A stretch of 64,000 nucleotides of DNA from Synechococcus sp. NOUM97013. Its GTDB lineage: Bacteria > Cyanobacteriota > Cyanobacteriia > PCC-6307 > Cyanobiaceae. A program made the translations under genes and the position numbers. The notes under the pieces were generated by a model, which did not search any database, was not told where the DNA came from, and was given only the letters and a program-made list of their open reading frames with translations. Positions 27,093 to 36,008 of the stretch are shown here, piece after piece; the stretch's first letter is position 1, and the number at the start of each line of letters is the position of its first letter. Location of the stretch: positions 1,612,001 through 1,676,000 of the forward strand of contig NZ_CP047941.1 in assembly GCF_014279815.1 (NCBI RefSeq). The letters run 5' to 3'.

Positions 27093-27181
27093 GGGGGCGT
27101 GGCGGAATCGGTAGACGCACGCGACTTAAAATCGCTTGGGATGTAAATCCTGTGGGGGTTCAAGTCCCCCCGCCCCCACCA
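27093..27181 (+). tRNA. tRNA-Leu (anticodon UAA)
   Basis: A complete cloverleaf is visible: the acceptor stem GGGGGCG/CGCCCCC, the D arm (TGGCGGAATCGGTAGACGCA), the anticodon loop CTTAAAA with anticodon TAA at 27127-27129, a long variable arm typical of leucine tRNA, and the T arm GGGGGTTCAAGTCCCCC. A CCA end (27179-27181) is encoded. No intron interrupts the anticodon loop, although many cyanobacteria carry a group I intron in this tRNA. Confidence 0.95.
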
Positions 27182-27260
27182 CCGCCTGCGTTGGGAGCAG
27201 AACCTTCGTAGGCATTCCTCGACACCCTCAGTAGTTTCTGAGCATCAGGGTGTTCCGTCG

Positions 27261-29954
27261 ATGTCGACTTCTGAGATTCCCACTGCAACGAATGGTGAGA
27301 CACCGGCCGAAGGTCTGCGTTGCCGTGAACGGGATGACGGGCGGCAACCCTGGGACCGATGGGGCACATACCTGAGCGACCGGCAATGGGGCACAGTCCG
27401 CGAGGACTATTCCGCCGATGGCAATGCCTGGAACGCGTTCCCCTTCGACCACAGCCACCTGCGCAGTTACCGCTGGGGAGAGGACGGACTTCTTGGTCTG
27501 ACTGACGAACACTGCCTGCTCTGTTTCGCGCCAGTGCTCTGGAATGGCCAGGACCCAATCCTGAAGGAACGCCTGTTCGGACTGGGTAATCCCGAAGGCA
27601 ACCACGGGGAGGACATCAAAGACACGATGTATCACCTGGCTGGAACTCCAACCGGCAGCTACGCCAAAGCGCTCTATCGCTACCCGCAGCAAAGGTTCCC
27701 TTACCAACAGCTGCGCGATGAAAACCGCCGGCGCAGCCGGGGGGAGAAGGAATACGAATTAGTCGACACAGGCATCTTCTCCGGCAATCACTTTTTCGAT
27801 GTCGAAGTTGAGTACGCCAAAGCCTCACCCGAGGATGTGCTGATTCGGCTCACCATCACCAACCACGGTGCGGATGAAGCCCCCCTGCATCTGCTGCCGA
27901 CACTGTGGTTCCGTAACACCTGGAGCTGGGGAGATCGTGATCGCGGCCGCCCCAACCTTCGGCTTCAGGACAATCACCTCGTCAGTGATGCCATCGAAGG
28001 CCTCGCTTCTTACAACCTGAGTTGCAGCGAACAGGGCCAGTGGTTGTTCACGGAAAACGAAACCAACACGGAACGTCTCTACGGACAAGCGCTGCAACAG
28101 CCCTACGTGAAAGATGCCTTTCACCGCTTTCTGATTGAAGAGCAGCACAACGCCGTCAATCCGGAACAACAAGGAAGCAAAGCAGCGCTGCACCTCCAAC
28201 GGACACTCGGTCCCGGCGAGGTCTGGAGCGTGAATCTGCGCCTGAGCAGGCACGACCACCAAGGAAACAAAGCCCCTGAAGCAACCGAAACCAACGCATT
28301 CATTGGCTTGGTTGAGCAACGCCGGCAGGAGTGGCAGGACTACCTCCAATGGGTTGCCCCTGGTCTCAATGAAGAAGACCGTGCGATTCATGCCTCAGCC
28401 GCTGCGGGTTTGTTCTGGTGCCGCAAGTACTACGACTGGTACGTGGCCCGATGGCTACGCGGGGATAGCAATGCTCCAAGACCGCCCGAGGAACGATGGC
28501 ACACCGAAAACGCCTACTGGCGAACCCTGCGGGCCCGAGACATCATCTCGATGCCCGACTGCTGGGAGTACCCCTACTTCTGCCAGTGGGATCTGATGTT
28601 TCATGCGGTGGCCTTCGCGGAGATTGATCCCGGCGAAGCGAAACGGCAATCCCGCATGCTCCGCCAGGCCTCCTACACCGCCAACAACGGTCAATCCCCT
28701 GCCTATGAGTGGGCGCTCTCAGACGCCAATCCACCGATCGGCGCCTGGGCAGCACTGCGCATCTTCCAGATTTCGAAGCGCCGTGACGGTGAACACGACT
28801 ATCCATTCCTACGCGCCAGCCTGCGGGAGCTGTTGCTGGAGTACGGATGGTGGGCGAACCGCACCGATCGCAACGGCGACAGCTTGTTCGAAGGAGGCTT
28901 TCTCGGACTGGACAACATCGCCATCTTCGATCGGCGTTACCCGCTGAAAGACGGCAGCCGCATCGAACAATCCGATGGCACCGCCTGGATGGGAATGCTC
29001 AGCCTCAACATGTTGGAGGCATGCGTTCTGCTCTCTGAAGACAGGTCGGAGTTCAAGAGTCTGTGTGACCGCTTCGTAGCGGACTTCAGTCGACTCACCT
29101 ACGCATTGAACAGCCCGAGCGGTAGGGGATATGTGAACTGGGATGAGCAAGACGGCTTCTATTACGACGTGCTCAAGCGACCGGATGGCAGCACTGACTA
29201 CCTGCGAACCCGTTCACTCAGCGGCCTGATTCCATTGCTTGCGATCGCAACATTCGACAAACAGACGGTGGACTCGATTCCCTCCCTGGACGTGAGCAGA
29301 TACCTCACCGATCTGGGTCGCGAACGCGGAGCCGAATTTGATTCGATTGCCCATCTTGGATCCTGGCACCATGACAGGGTGCTGTTTTCAATCGTTCCGC
29401 CGCATCGACTGCGGCGGATTCTCACAAGGGTGTTCGACGAGGAGGAATTCCTTTCTCCTTACGGCATCCGCAGTCTCTCCAAGGTCTACGAAAAAACGCC
29501 CTACAGCTACCAACAAGGAGACGACTACGCCACGATCAGCTACAGCCCTGCTGACAGTCCTGTCGCGATGTTCGGCGGCAATTCCAATTGGCGCGGCCCG
29601 GTCTGGATGCCGATCAATTATTTGCTCATCGAAGCCCTGCAGAAGTTCGGCCATCACTTTGGAGATGATTTCAAAATGGAATTCCCGACTGGATCGGGGC
29701 GGCATCTCAATCTGTGGGAGATCTCACTTGAGTTGGAAGAGCGTTTAGTCGGCATCTTCCGTCGCGATGGCGACGGACGGAGAGCCTTTAACGGTGATGC
29801 GGATCTATTTCAGAAGGATCCGAAATGGCGTGATCTCTTTCTGTTCAATGAATATTTCCACGGCTGCAGCGGCGCCGGAGTTGGCGCGAGTCACCAGACG
29901 GGATGGACGGCAGTGATCGCCAAAATGATCACGCAACTCCAACGTTGGCGCTGA
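27261..29954 (+). CDS. GH63-type glucosidase
   Basis: The 897-residue cytosolic-looking protein belongs to the glycoside hydrolase 63/mannosyl-oligosaccharide glucosidase-like superfamily. Recognisable blocks include ENAYWRTLRARDIISMPDCWEYP, QWDLMFHAVAF, DGTAWMGMLSLNML, and the signature GGNSNWRGPVWMPINYLLIEAL near the C-terminus. Bacterial relatives cleave glucosyl or mannosyl residues, for example from glucosylglycerate. A substrate cannot be chosen here. There is no signal peptide. It is followed after 50 bases by a GMC oxidoreductase. Together with the SDR and lactonase nearby it suggests sugar release and oxidation. Confidence 0.8.
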   Translation: MSTSEIPTATNGETPAEGLRCRERDDGRQPWDRWGTYLSDRQWGTVREDYSADGNAWNAFPFDHSHLRSYRWGEDGLLGLTDEHCLLCFAPVLWNGQDPILKERLFGLGNPEGNHGEDIKDTMYHLAGTPTGSYAKALYRYPQQRFPYQQLRDENRRRSRGEKEYELVDTGIFSGNHFFDVEVEYAKASPEDVLIRLTITNHGADEAPLHLLPTLWFRNTWSWGDRDRGRPNLRLQDNHLVSDAIEGLASYNLSCSEQGQWLFTENETNTERLYGQALQQPYVKDAFHRFLIEEQHNAVNPEQQGSKAALHLQRTLGPGEVWSVNLRLSRHDHQGNKAPEATETNAFIGLVEQRRQEWQDYLQWVAPGLNEEDRAIHASAAAGLFWCRKYYDWYVARWLRGDSNAPRPPEERWHTENAYWRTLRARDIISMPDCWEYPYFCQWDLMFHAVAFAEIDPGEAKRQSRMLRQASYTANNGQSPAYEWALSDANPPIGAWAALRIFQISKRRDGEHDYPFLRASLRELLLEYGWWANRTDRNGDSLFEGGFLGLDNIAIFDRRYPLKDGSRIEQSDGTAWMGMLSLNMLEACVLLSEDRSEFKSLCDRFVADFSRLTYALNSPSGRGYVNWDEQDGFYYDVLKRPDGSTDYLRTRSLSGLIPLLAIATFDKQTVDSIPSLDVSRYLTDLGRERGAEFDSIAHLGSWHHDRVLFSIVPPHRLRRILTRVFDEEEFLSPYGIRSLSKVYEKTPYSYQQGDDYATISYSPADSPVAMFGGNSNWRGPVWMPINYLLIEALQKFGHHFGDDFKMEFPTGSGRHLNLWEISLELEERLVGIFRRDGDGRRAFNGDADLFQKDPKWRDLFLFNEYFHGCSGAGVGASHQTGWTAVIAKMITQLQRWR

Positions 29955-30004
29955 CGTGATGAAGTGATCTCCCTAACGTTCGACTGAACTTCGGGCACGT
30001 CGTA

Positions 30005-31603
30005 ATGGACAACGCCACCCATGCGGCTCGTCGCCAAACCTCCATCGAACCGCAAACCGATCACTACAACGTGGTGATCATTGGTAGTGGCGCGGGTGGT
30101 GGTTCTCTCGCCCGAGCTTTAGCGGATTCCGGTCACTCGATCTTGATCCTGGAACGTGGTGGCTGGCTGCCCAGGGAACCTCAGAACTGGGATCCGGTCG
30201 AGGTGTTTCAGAACGATCGCTACGTCTCTGAAGATCCGTGGCAAGACAAGCACGGAAAGACGTTTCAGCCAGGCAGTCACTACTTCGTGGGCGGTGCCTC
30301 GAAGATGTATGGAGCAGCGCACTTCCGTCTGCGCGAGCGGGATTTTGAATCAGTGATGCATGTCGACGGTGAATCACCGGAATGGCCGCTGAAATACGAC
30401 GTCTTTGAGCCTTACTACCGCAAAGCCGAGCAGTGGTACCACGTGCACGGCCTACGCGGCGAAGACCCCACTGAACCACCGGCATCCTCCGCCTACCCCT
30501 ATGCGCCGATCAGCCATGAACCGCGCATGCAGAAATTGGTGGATGACCTGCGCTCAGCAGGACTCCATCCTTTTCACGCACCCACAGGAGTCGCCCTAGA
30601 CGAAGCCAATCCCGCGTTCAGTGCGTGTGTGCGCTGCAACCGTTGTGATGGATTTCCCTGTCTGGTGCAAGCCAAGGGTGATGCGGAGGTCATGGGCGTT
30701 CGCCCGGCACTGGATCACGACAATGTCTTCTTGCTCACAGACGCTGAGGTGCTTCGACTGAACACCGACGAGAGCGGTCGAGAGGTCACTGACGTGGTGG
30801 TGAATCACCAGGGGCAGGAACGTCGCTTCAAAGGCGACATTGTGGTGGTCTCAGCTGGAGCGGCCAATTCAGCACGGCTGCTACTGATGTCAGCGAACGA
30901 CGCGCATCCCCGAGGGCTTGCCAACAGCTCCGATCAGGTGGGCAGAAATTACATGTATCACAACTGCAAGGCCGTGGTGGCACTGGCTCATGAGCCCAAC
31001 ACGACGGTGTTCCAAAAAACAGTTGCTCTGCATGACTGGTATTTCGGAGACAACGACTTCGACTTCCCGATGGGAAACGTGCAGATGACGGGCAAGACCA
31101 ATGGAGCGATGATGAAAGGCTACAAACCGCGACTCACCGCTCTTGCCCCGACCTGGAGCATGGACAAGATCGCTGAACACTCGCTGGATTTCTGGCTGCA
31201 GACAGAAGATCTTCCGCTCGCGAACAATCGGGTCACCATCAATTCACAAGGGCAAATCAAACTCGACTACACCCCGACCAACACCAGATCATCCAACGAG
31301 CTGGTCAACCGACTGGAGGGGCTGCTCGACAAGCTTTACCTCAAAAATCATCTGGCCGAGCGTCAGGTGTATTTCGCCTCCTCGATGGACATTGCGGCAG
31401 TCGGGCATCAGTCCGGCACCTGTCGCTTCGGCAAGGACCCAAGCACATCAGTACTGGACATCAATTGCCGCACCCATGATGTGGAGAATCTCTATGTGGT
31501 CGATACCAGCTTCTTCCCCAGCAGTTCAGCGGTGAATCCATCACTCACCGCCATCGCCAATGCCATCCGTGTGGCGGATCACCTCAAAGAACGCTTGAGC
31601 TGA
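30005..31603 (+). CDS. GMC-family oxidoreductase with cysteine cluster
   Basis: The 532-residue flavoprotein has the FAD-binding VVIIGSGAGGGSLA near residue 25 and the second nucleotide site SAGAANSARLLLMS. The catalytic pair is present: His in VGHQSGTCRFG and Asn in SSAVNPSLTAI. A cluster CVRCNRCDGFPC near residue 205 resembles that in gluconate- and choline-dehydrogenase-like flavoproteins and may bind metal or iron-sulfur. It probably oxidises a sugar or alcohol with an unknown electron acceptor. It follows the GH63-type gene by 50 bases and ends where the DoxX gene converges. A paralogue at 47201-48721 has lost the catalytic pair. Confidence 0.85.
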   Translation: MDNATHAARRQTSIEPQTDHYNVVIIGSGAGGGSLARALADSGHSILILERGGWLPREPQNWDPVEVFQNDRYVSEDPWQDKHGKTFQPGSHYFVGGASKMYGAAHFRLRERDFESVMHVDGESPEWPLKYDVFEPYYRKAEQWYHVHGLRGEDPTEPPASSAYPYAPISHEPRMQKLVDDLRSAGLHPFHAPTGVALDEANPAFSACVRCNRCDGFPCLVQAKGDAEVMGVRPALDHDNVFLLTDAEVLRLNTDESGREVTDVVVNHQGQERRFKGDIVVVSAGAANSARLLLMSANDAHPRGLANSSDQVGRNYMYHNCKAVVALAHEPNTTVFQKTVALHDWYFGDNDFDFPMGNVQMTGKTNGAMMKGYKPRLTALAPTWSMDKIAEHSLDFWLQTEDLPLANNRVTINSQGQIKLDYTPTNTRSSNELVNRLEGLLDKLYLKNHLAERQVYFASSMDIAAVGHQSGTCRFGKDPSTSVLDINCRTHDVENLYVVDTSFFPSSSAVNPSLTAIANAIRVADHLKERLS

Positions 31604-32095
31604 TCACCCCAACAAAGCTTGCAGGCGTGGAGCCACCAGCATCAGATCGATGCTGAGTGGTCCACCGCCCGCGGTGACCAGCACAAAGCACATCACCACA
31701 TACATCGCAGCCTTCTCCCAACTGGGAGGTTCACCAACACCCATTGGTCCGGCGTAATCACCTTCAGGGATTTGGAATGGGTCAGGTGCTATGAACGGGA
31801 AGCCATTGGTGATTTCCAGAACCACGGCGTAAAGCATCGAAACAGCAATGGCAACGGCTGCCAGAGGAGTCAAGAGCCCGGCAATCAGAGCAATCCCACC
31901 GGCCCACATCGAGAAGGCAGAAAGGAAACAGAGCCATGCCGGAGTCTTCATGGCCGTGGCCCAGGTGTTCAGGTTGCTGAGCTTTGGCCAACCATGGCGG
32001 ATGAACACCAGACCGGTGAACAACCGCAGCACCAAAAGACCAGCGCCGGCAATGCCGTCCGGCGCCGCAGGGACAATCAGAGAGACAAGATCCAC
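31604..32095 (-). CDS. DoxX family membrane protein
   Basis: From GTG 32095 the protein has about 163 residues (an in-frame start at 32194 is possible but overlaps the preceding gene). It has four predicted helices, with VLRLFTGLVFIRHGWPKL, FSMWAGGIALIAGLLTPLAA and MYVVMCFVLVTAGGGPLSIDLML blocks typical of DoxX/SURF4-like proteins. These may exchange thiols or electrons with quinones. The stop of the plus-strand GMC gene touches it directly. The VOC gene upstream on the same strand probably shares its transcript. Confidence 0.8.
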   Translation of the reverse strand: MDLVSLIVPAAPDGIAGAGLLVLRLFTGLVFIRHGWPKLSNLNTWATAMKTPAWLCFLSAFSMWAGGIALIAGLLTPLAAVAIAVSMLYAVVLEITNGFPFIAPDPFQIPEGDYAGPMGVGEPPSWEKAAMYVVMCFVLVTAGGGPLSIDLMLVAPRLQALLG

Positions 32096-32156
32096 TAGTC
32101 GACGACCATTTTTTCGAACGCTAGTGAGTTCGGGCCGGAAAAACTGAAGGATTCGG

Positions 32157-32996
32157 TTAAGAAGAAATCCACAGTCGGTGACCATCAGGGTCACTTAACA
32201 GGCGACCAGATCCAGCCTCAGGATGCTTGATCAGAATCTGTGCGTATAAAGCATCCTGCGGCAACAACGCAGCCGCCGTGGGTTGCAACGGTGCCGGACT
32301 GAGATATCTCAAGAACTCAATCCCGCACGGCGTTGAACCACTCAATCCATGAATGGACACTTTGGGATTGACGACGCCATCAAGGCGCTCTTGTTCAACA
32401 CCTTGATTGAGGGTGGCATAGCGAAGTTGAAGGCCAAGCTCCACGCCGTAAAACATCAGACTTTGGTCGCTGTCGCTGATCGCGATTGCCGTGTGGTCGA
32501 GTCCCTGAAACAGTGGGGCGTCCGCCTCATGCCAACGCGGGTGCCCGAGTCCAGGAGGAAACCAGAGCAGCTCCATGGCATGACCAGCGGCATTGCGGAA
32601 CTTCCATGCCCCCACGCCATTGGGCAACCACTGCGGGGCTTGCGAGATCGGGGTCACCACAGGCATCAGCTGTTCCGCCGCACGCTGCAGATCACTCACC
32701 ACGATCGCGACATGCTGGAACCAGAGACTGTTCGCGACCCCTAGGTGTTGCTGTTGGACGGGATCGACACCTTCGAAGGAGACGTAGTCAAGACACTCAT
32801 CACCCAGTCGGTAGTGATGCACGATGGCCTGCCCCTCACGCAAGCCGAAACGGCGTTGAAGGCTCTCCCCTTGCAACAGGGTCTGCCCGTGATCCTCAAC
32901 ACCAAGAAGCGCCAGTAGAGGATCGAGGCAGTCGGCTGTGGGGAGAGAAAACGCCACTCCTTGAACGGAAGGCGATTGGCACTGAACATCGACCAC
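32157..32996 (-). CDS. VOC superfamily (glyoxalase/dioxygenase-fold) protein
   Basis: The 279-residue protein has two VOC modules. The N-terminal one is degenerate. The C-terminal one has FQGLDHTAIAISDSDQSLMFYG, then a GIEFLRYLSP segment with a candidate metal Glu, and DPDGHRLWI at the end. A His in LWFQHVAIVVSD of the middle may be another ligand. It is likely a metal-dependent enzyme of unknown reaction. The start is GTG 32996. It is read in the direction of the DoxX gene. Confidence 0.75.
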   Translation of the reverse strand: MVDVQCQSPSVQGVAFSLPTADCLDPLLALLGVEDHGQTLLQGESLQRRFGLREGQAIVHHYRLGDECLDYVSFEGVDPVQQQHLGVANSLWFQHVAIVVSDLQRAAEQLMPVVTPISQAPQWLPNGVGAWKFRNAAGHAMELLWFPPGLGHPRWHEADAPLFQGLDHTAIAISDSDQSLMFYGVELGLQLRYATLNQGVEQERLDGVVNPKVSIHGLSGSTPCGIEFLRYLSPAPLQPTAAALLPQDALYAQILIKHPEAGSGRLLSDPDGHRLWISS

Positions 32997-33099
32997 AAAT
33001 ACAGCGTCCCTGCTGACGGTGTCTTAGCGCCGTTTACGCACGAAGCACTGCCGAGATCAGTGAAACCGGCTAATCAATGTTTGTTCGTTTCTGACCGCC

Positions 33100-33900
33100 A
33101 TGACCACCCAGGTCCCAAAAGCGATGACCTCCCTTTGTCTGCGTGACAAGGTGATCATCGTGACCGGAGGCAATTCCGGTATCGGCAAGGCCATCGTCGA
33201 AGCCGTCGGTGCCCTGGGCGCCAAGGTGGTCATCGATTACCGCTCCCATCCAGAACGAACCGATGAGCTGATCGAAGAAATCGGAGAGCTGGGTGGTCAA
33301 GCCATCGGTGTTCAGGCAGACGTCGCCAAGCTGGACGACCTGCAACGCCTCGTGGATGTGGCGGTGAAGACCTTCGGCAAGGTCGACGTGATGGTGAACA
33401 ACGCCGGGATCGAGACGCGCACATCAATCCTGGATACAACACCCGAAGACTTCGACAAGGTGATGAATGTCAATCTGCGCGGTGTGTTCTTCGCCACGCA
33501 GTACGCCGCCAAACGGATGATCGCCCAAGGCAGTGGCGGAAGGATCATCAACATTTCCTCGGTGCATGAAGACTGGCCGATGCCTGACAACACGCCCTAC
33601 TGCGTAGCCAAAGGCGGAGTGCGCATGATGACTCGCACCGCTGGCGTGGAACTGGCAGGCAAGGGTGTCTCCATCGTGAATGTCGGTCCTGGTGCTGTCG
33701 CAACGCCGATCAACGATTCCACGATGAACAACCCCGAACTGCTCGCCAAGCTCAACGCCGCTATCCCCATGGGACGCATGGCACAACCTGAAGAGATCGC
33801 TTCCGTGGTGGCGTTCCTTGCCGGTGACGGCGCCAGTTACATGACGGCGACAAGCGTCTTCGCCGACGGCGGCATCATGATGAGCAGTCCTGGGCTTTGA
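33100..33900 (+). CDS. Glucose 1-dehydrogenase-like SDR
   Basis: The 266-residue classical SDR has the cofactor motif TGGNSGIGKA near residue 24, the NNAGI motif, the catalytic Ser in INISSVHEDWPMP, and the YCVAK catalytic pair. The C-terminal GDGASYMTATSVFADGGIMM is typical of glucose 1-dehydrogenases, which turn glucose into gluconolactone. The neighbouring lactonase supports that reaction. The first eight residues could be skipped in favour of the internal ATG. It overlaps the convergent GlcG/HbpS gene by 26 bases. Confidence 0.85.
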   Translation: MTTQVPKAMTSLCLRDKVIIVTGGNSGIGKAIVEAVGALGAKVVIDYRSHPERTDELIEEIGELGGQAIGVQADVAKLDDLQRLVDVAVKTFGKVDVMVNNAGIETRTSILDTTPEDFDKVMNVNLRGVFFATQYAAKRMIAQGSGGRIINISSVHEDWPMPDNTPYCVAKGGVRMMTRTAGVELAGKGVSIVNVGPGAVATPINDSTMNNPELLAKLNAAIPMGRMAQPEEIASVVAFLAGDGASYMTATSVFADGGIMMSSPGL

Positions 33901-34315
33901 GCGCGAAAGCCTCAACCCCGGCGTGGGCGACCGCGGCATCCTGATCAGGCGTCATCCCTGACACCCCGATCGCCCCCACCACCGCATCCTGATAACGCAG
34001 CACCAGTCCACCAGCCATCAAGGCGCAGGGCTGGTTCAGCACGGCCTGCAACGACAACAGGGCCATGCGCCCTGAAGCAATCGCCTGTTCTGCAGCAGCG
34101 CTGTCTCCTCCAGTCAATGCTGCCGTCCGGGCCTTGGCGGCTGATGTCTCGACACTGGCGATGGACGCACCATCGAGCCGACGGAAGGAGAGAAGCACCC
34201 CTGAGGCATCCACCACCGCGATCGACACCCGTGCCGACAACTGATGCGCCATCTGCTTCGCTGATTCGACGATGTGGTCTGCATCAGCCAGCTCGAGGCA
34301 GTGAATCATCTGCAT
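33875..34315 (-). CDS. GlcG/HbpS family protein
   Basis: From ATG 34315 the protein has 146 residues with the GlcG/HbpS pattern: helical start, VSIAVVDASGVLLSFRRLDGA, SAAKARTAALTGGDS, and GGLVLRYQDAVVGAIGVSG followed by a DAAVAHAGVEAF helix. The family is linked to heme or glycolate handling and often sits in sugar/acid operons. It is the last gene of a probable five-gene transcript: cupin, lactonase, RidA, Nif11, GlcG. The stop region overlaps the SDR gene. Confidence 0.85.
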   Translation of the reverse strand: MQMIHCLELADADHIVESAKQMAHQLSARVSIAVVDASGVLLSFRRLDGASIASVETSAAKARTAALTGGDSAAAEQAIASGRMALLSLQAVLNQPCALMAGGLVLRYQDAVVGAIGVSGMTPDQDAAVAHAGVEAFALKAQDCSS

Positions 34316-34319
34316 CGGA

Positions 34320-34586
34320 TTAAGTCCATTGAATGGACATCTTCCAGAGATGTCCCTCCAGTTCCACCCCAGCCGCCAGAGCCTCGAGAGCGTCACTGGG
34401 CAGTTTCAGCGTGGCTGATGCCTGATGCACCAGGATGTCGACCCCTGTGAACTGAAAGCCCATGGTTTTCCCCATGGCTGCAATGTCATCAAGACAAGCC
34501 GCTTGATGGAACTGATCAAGAAGAACCTGATCACCCTTCACCGTGTGGAGGAAAGCTTCCAACTGTGGACTACCTGTGCTGGTCAT
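34320..34586 (-). CDS. Nif11-type protein in a sugar-acid operon
   Basis: From ATG 34586 the protein has 88 residues. The N-terminal 45 match the Nif11 pattern: QLEAFLHTVKGD, LLDQFHQAACLDDIAAM, GKTMGFQFTGVDIL. The rest (LEALAAGVELEGHLW) has AAG rather than a clear double-glycine cleavage site. It sits four bases from both neighbours, RidA and GlcG/HbpS, so it is firmly inside the operon. No modification enzyme is near. It may be a regulatory or interaction domain rather than a peptide leader. Confidence 0.7.
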   Translation of the reverse strand: MTSTGSPQLEAFLHTVKGDQVLLDQFHQAACLDDIAAMGKTMGFQFTGVDILVHQASATLKLPSDALEALAAGVELEGHLWKMSIQWT

Positions 34587-34590
34587 AGCG

Positions 34591-34986
34591 TCAGCCCTTG
34601 ATTGCGATACAGGAGATTTCGATGCGGGCGCCAACCACCAATTTGCTGATGCCGATCACCGCACGGGAGCAATAGTTATCGGGATCAGGGAAAAACTCTT
34701 TCCAGACAGCATCCATGTCCTCGATTTCATCAATGTTGGTCATATAAACCACCGCCTGCCCTACATCGCGATACGTGCATCCTGCTTCTTGCAGCACACC
34801 GAACACGTTCTTCAGACATTGGCGGGTGTGTTCCGCACTGCCACCTTCCACCGTTTGATTGGTGGCTGGATCCACAGGCATCTGGCCGGACACGAACACA
34901 AACTGTCCGATTTGGTAGCCCTGGCTGTAGCTAGCAACAGGCTGGTTGGCATTTTGGGTGCGGATTGGATGACGCTCCAATGGCAT
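34591..34986 (-). CDS. RidA family enamine/imine deaminase
   Basis: The 131-residue protein has the RidA/YjgF trimer pattern: PVASYSQGYQIGQFVFVSGQMPVDP, a CLKNVFGVLQEAG helix, and SRAVIGISKLVVGARIEISCIA at the end with a conserved Arg. Canonical members hydrolyse reactive enamines. It is more diverged than the second RidA of the window (61235-61633). It lies between the lactonase and Nif11 genes in the sugar-acid operon. Confidence 0.85.
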   Translation of the reverse strand: MPLERHPIRTQNANQPVASYSQGYQIGQFVFVSGQMPVDPATNQTVEGGSAEHTRQCLKNVFGVLQEAGCTYRDVGQAVVYMTNIDEIEDMDAVWKEFFPDPDNYCSRAVIGISKLVVGARIEISCIAIKG

Positions 34987-35020
34987 CGATACAGATCAAC
35001 TGTCTTCGTTGTAGCGACGT

Positions 35021-35995
35021 TCAAGGAAGTGCAGGGTGTTGGATTCCACGCGCATGCACAAAGATGGAATACACCGCATCCCAGCAGCAGAGGAACAGAC
35101 GGTTGCTATGGATGCCACCAAAACAGAGATTGCCAACCAGACGGGGTGTAGCGATGCGTCCCAGCAAGGTGCCATCCGAGGCAATGCAGTGAACGCCATT
35201 CCCGGCACTACTCCAGATGTTGCCGTCGATATCCACCCGGATTCCGTCAGCATTGCCGTTGGTCACCCGATAGAAGTCGCGTCGACCCGATATCTGCTGG
35301 CCGCCGTCCTCCACATCAAACACGTGAATGAGTCGATCAGGCTTGGGGGCATCGTGCTCGAGTGGGGCCTCGCAAAAACCTTCAGGAGCCGCTGTATCCA
35401 CGATGTAAAGCAGTGATTCATCGGGAGAGAAGGCAAGACCATTCGGACCGACCACCTCAGAGGGATCCGTCATCGCCTTGAGAGATCCATCCGCCGGGTC
35501 AAAGCGATAGACCACAGCTGGTTGCAACGAATGCCGCCGTCCACCCTCGAAATCGTTCACGAGTCCATACAACGGATCGCTGAACCAAATCGTGCCGTCA
35601 CTTTTCACCACCACATCATTGGGTGTGTTCAAAGGCTTGCCCAGGTGGGAATCCACCAGATGAACAACACGACCGTTGTGCTCGGTGCGCAGTAGTGCCC
35701 GATGGCCGTGACTGCAGGTCAACAGACGTCCCTGCAGATCACGCGTTTGTCCATTCGGGAATCCAGCGTTGTGGCGAAACACACTCAGACCATGGCTCTC
35801 ACTCCACGACAAAATTCGATCGTTGGGAATGTCAGAGACCAGAAGACGCTGCTGGTCGCCAAACCAAACTGGACCTTCCAACCATCGACAACCATCGAAG
35901 AGAAGTTCCAGCTGAGCATTGAACAGCACCAGAGACTTGAAGCGTGGATCAACAACTTCAATCTTGGTTTCAACAAACTCACTGCGAAAAACCAT
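35021..35995 (-). CDS. SMP-30/gluconolactonase family protein
   Basis: The 324-residue beta-propeller has LEGPVWFGDQQRLLVSD at the start, a candidate metal Glu in that block, NTPNDVVVKSDGTIWFSDPLYG, GPNGLAFSPDESLLYIVDT and GNADGIRVDIDGNIWSSAGNGV. Those are the family's usual metal-ligand segments. It opens sugar lactones such as gluconolactone. Paired with the glucose-dehydrogenase-like SDR across a convergent junction, it suggests glucose to gluconate conversion. No signal peptide is seen, so it is probably cytosolic. Confidence 0.9.
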   Translation of the reverse strand: MVFRSEFVETKIEVVDPRFKSLVLFNAQLELLFDGCRWLEGPVWFGDQQRLLVSDIPNDRILSWSESHGLSVFRHNAGFPNGQTRDLQGRLLTCSHGHRALLRTEHNGRVVHLVDSHLGKPLNTPNDVVVKSDGTIWFSDPLYGLVNDFEGGRRHSLQPAVVYRFDPADGSLKAMTDPSEVVGPNGLAFSPDESLLYIVDTAAPEGFCEAPLEHDAPKPDRLIHVFDVEDGGQQISGRRDFYRVTNGNADGIRVDIDGNIWSSAGNGVHCIASDGTLLGRIATPRLVGNLCFGGIHSNRLFLCCWDAVYSIFVHARGIQHPALP

Positions 35996-36008
35996 GACGC
36001 CTTGCCGC

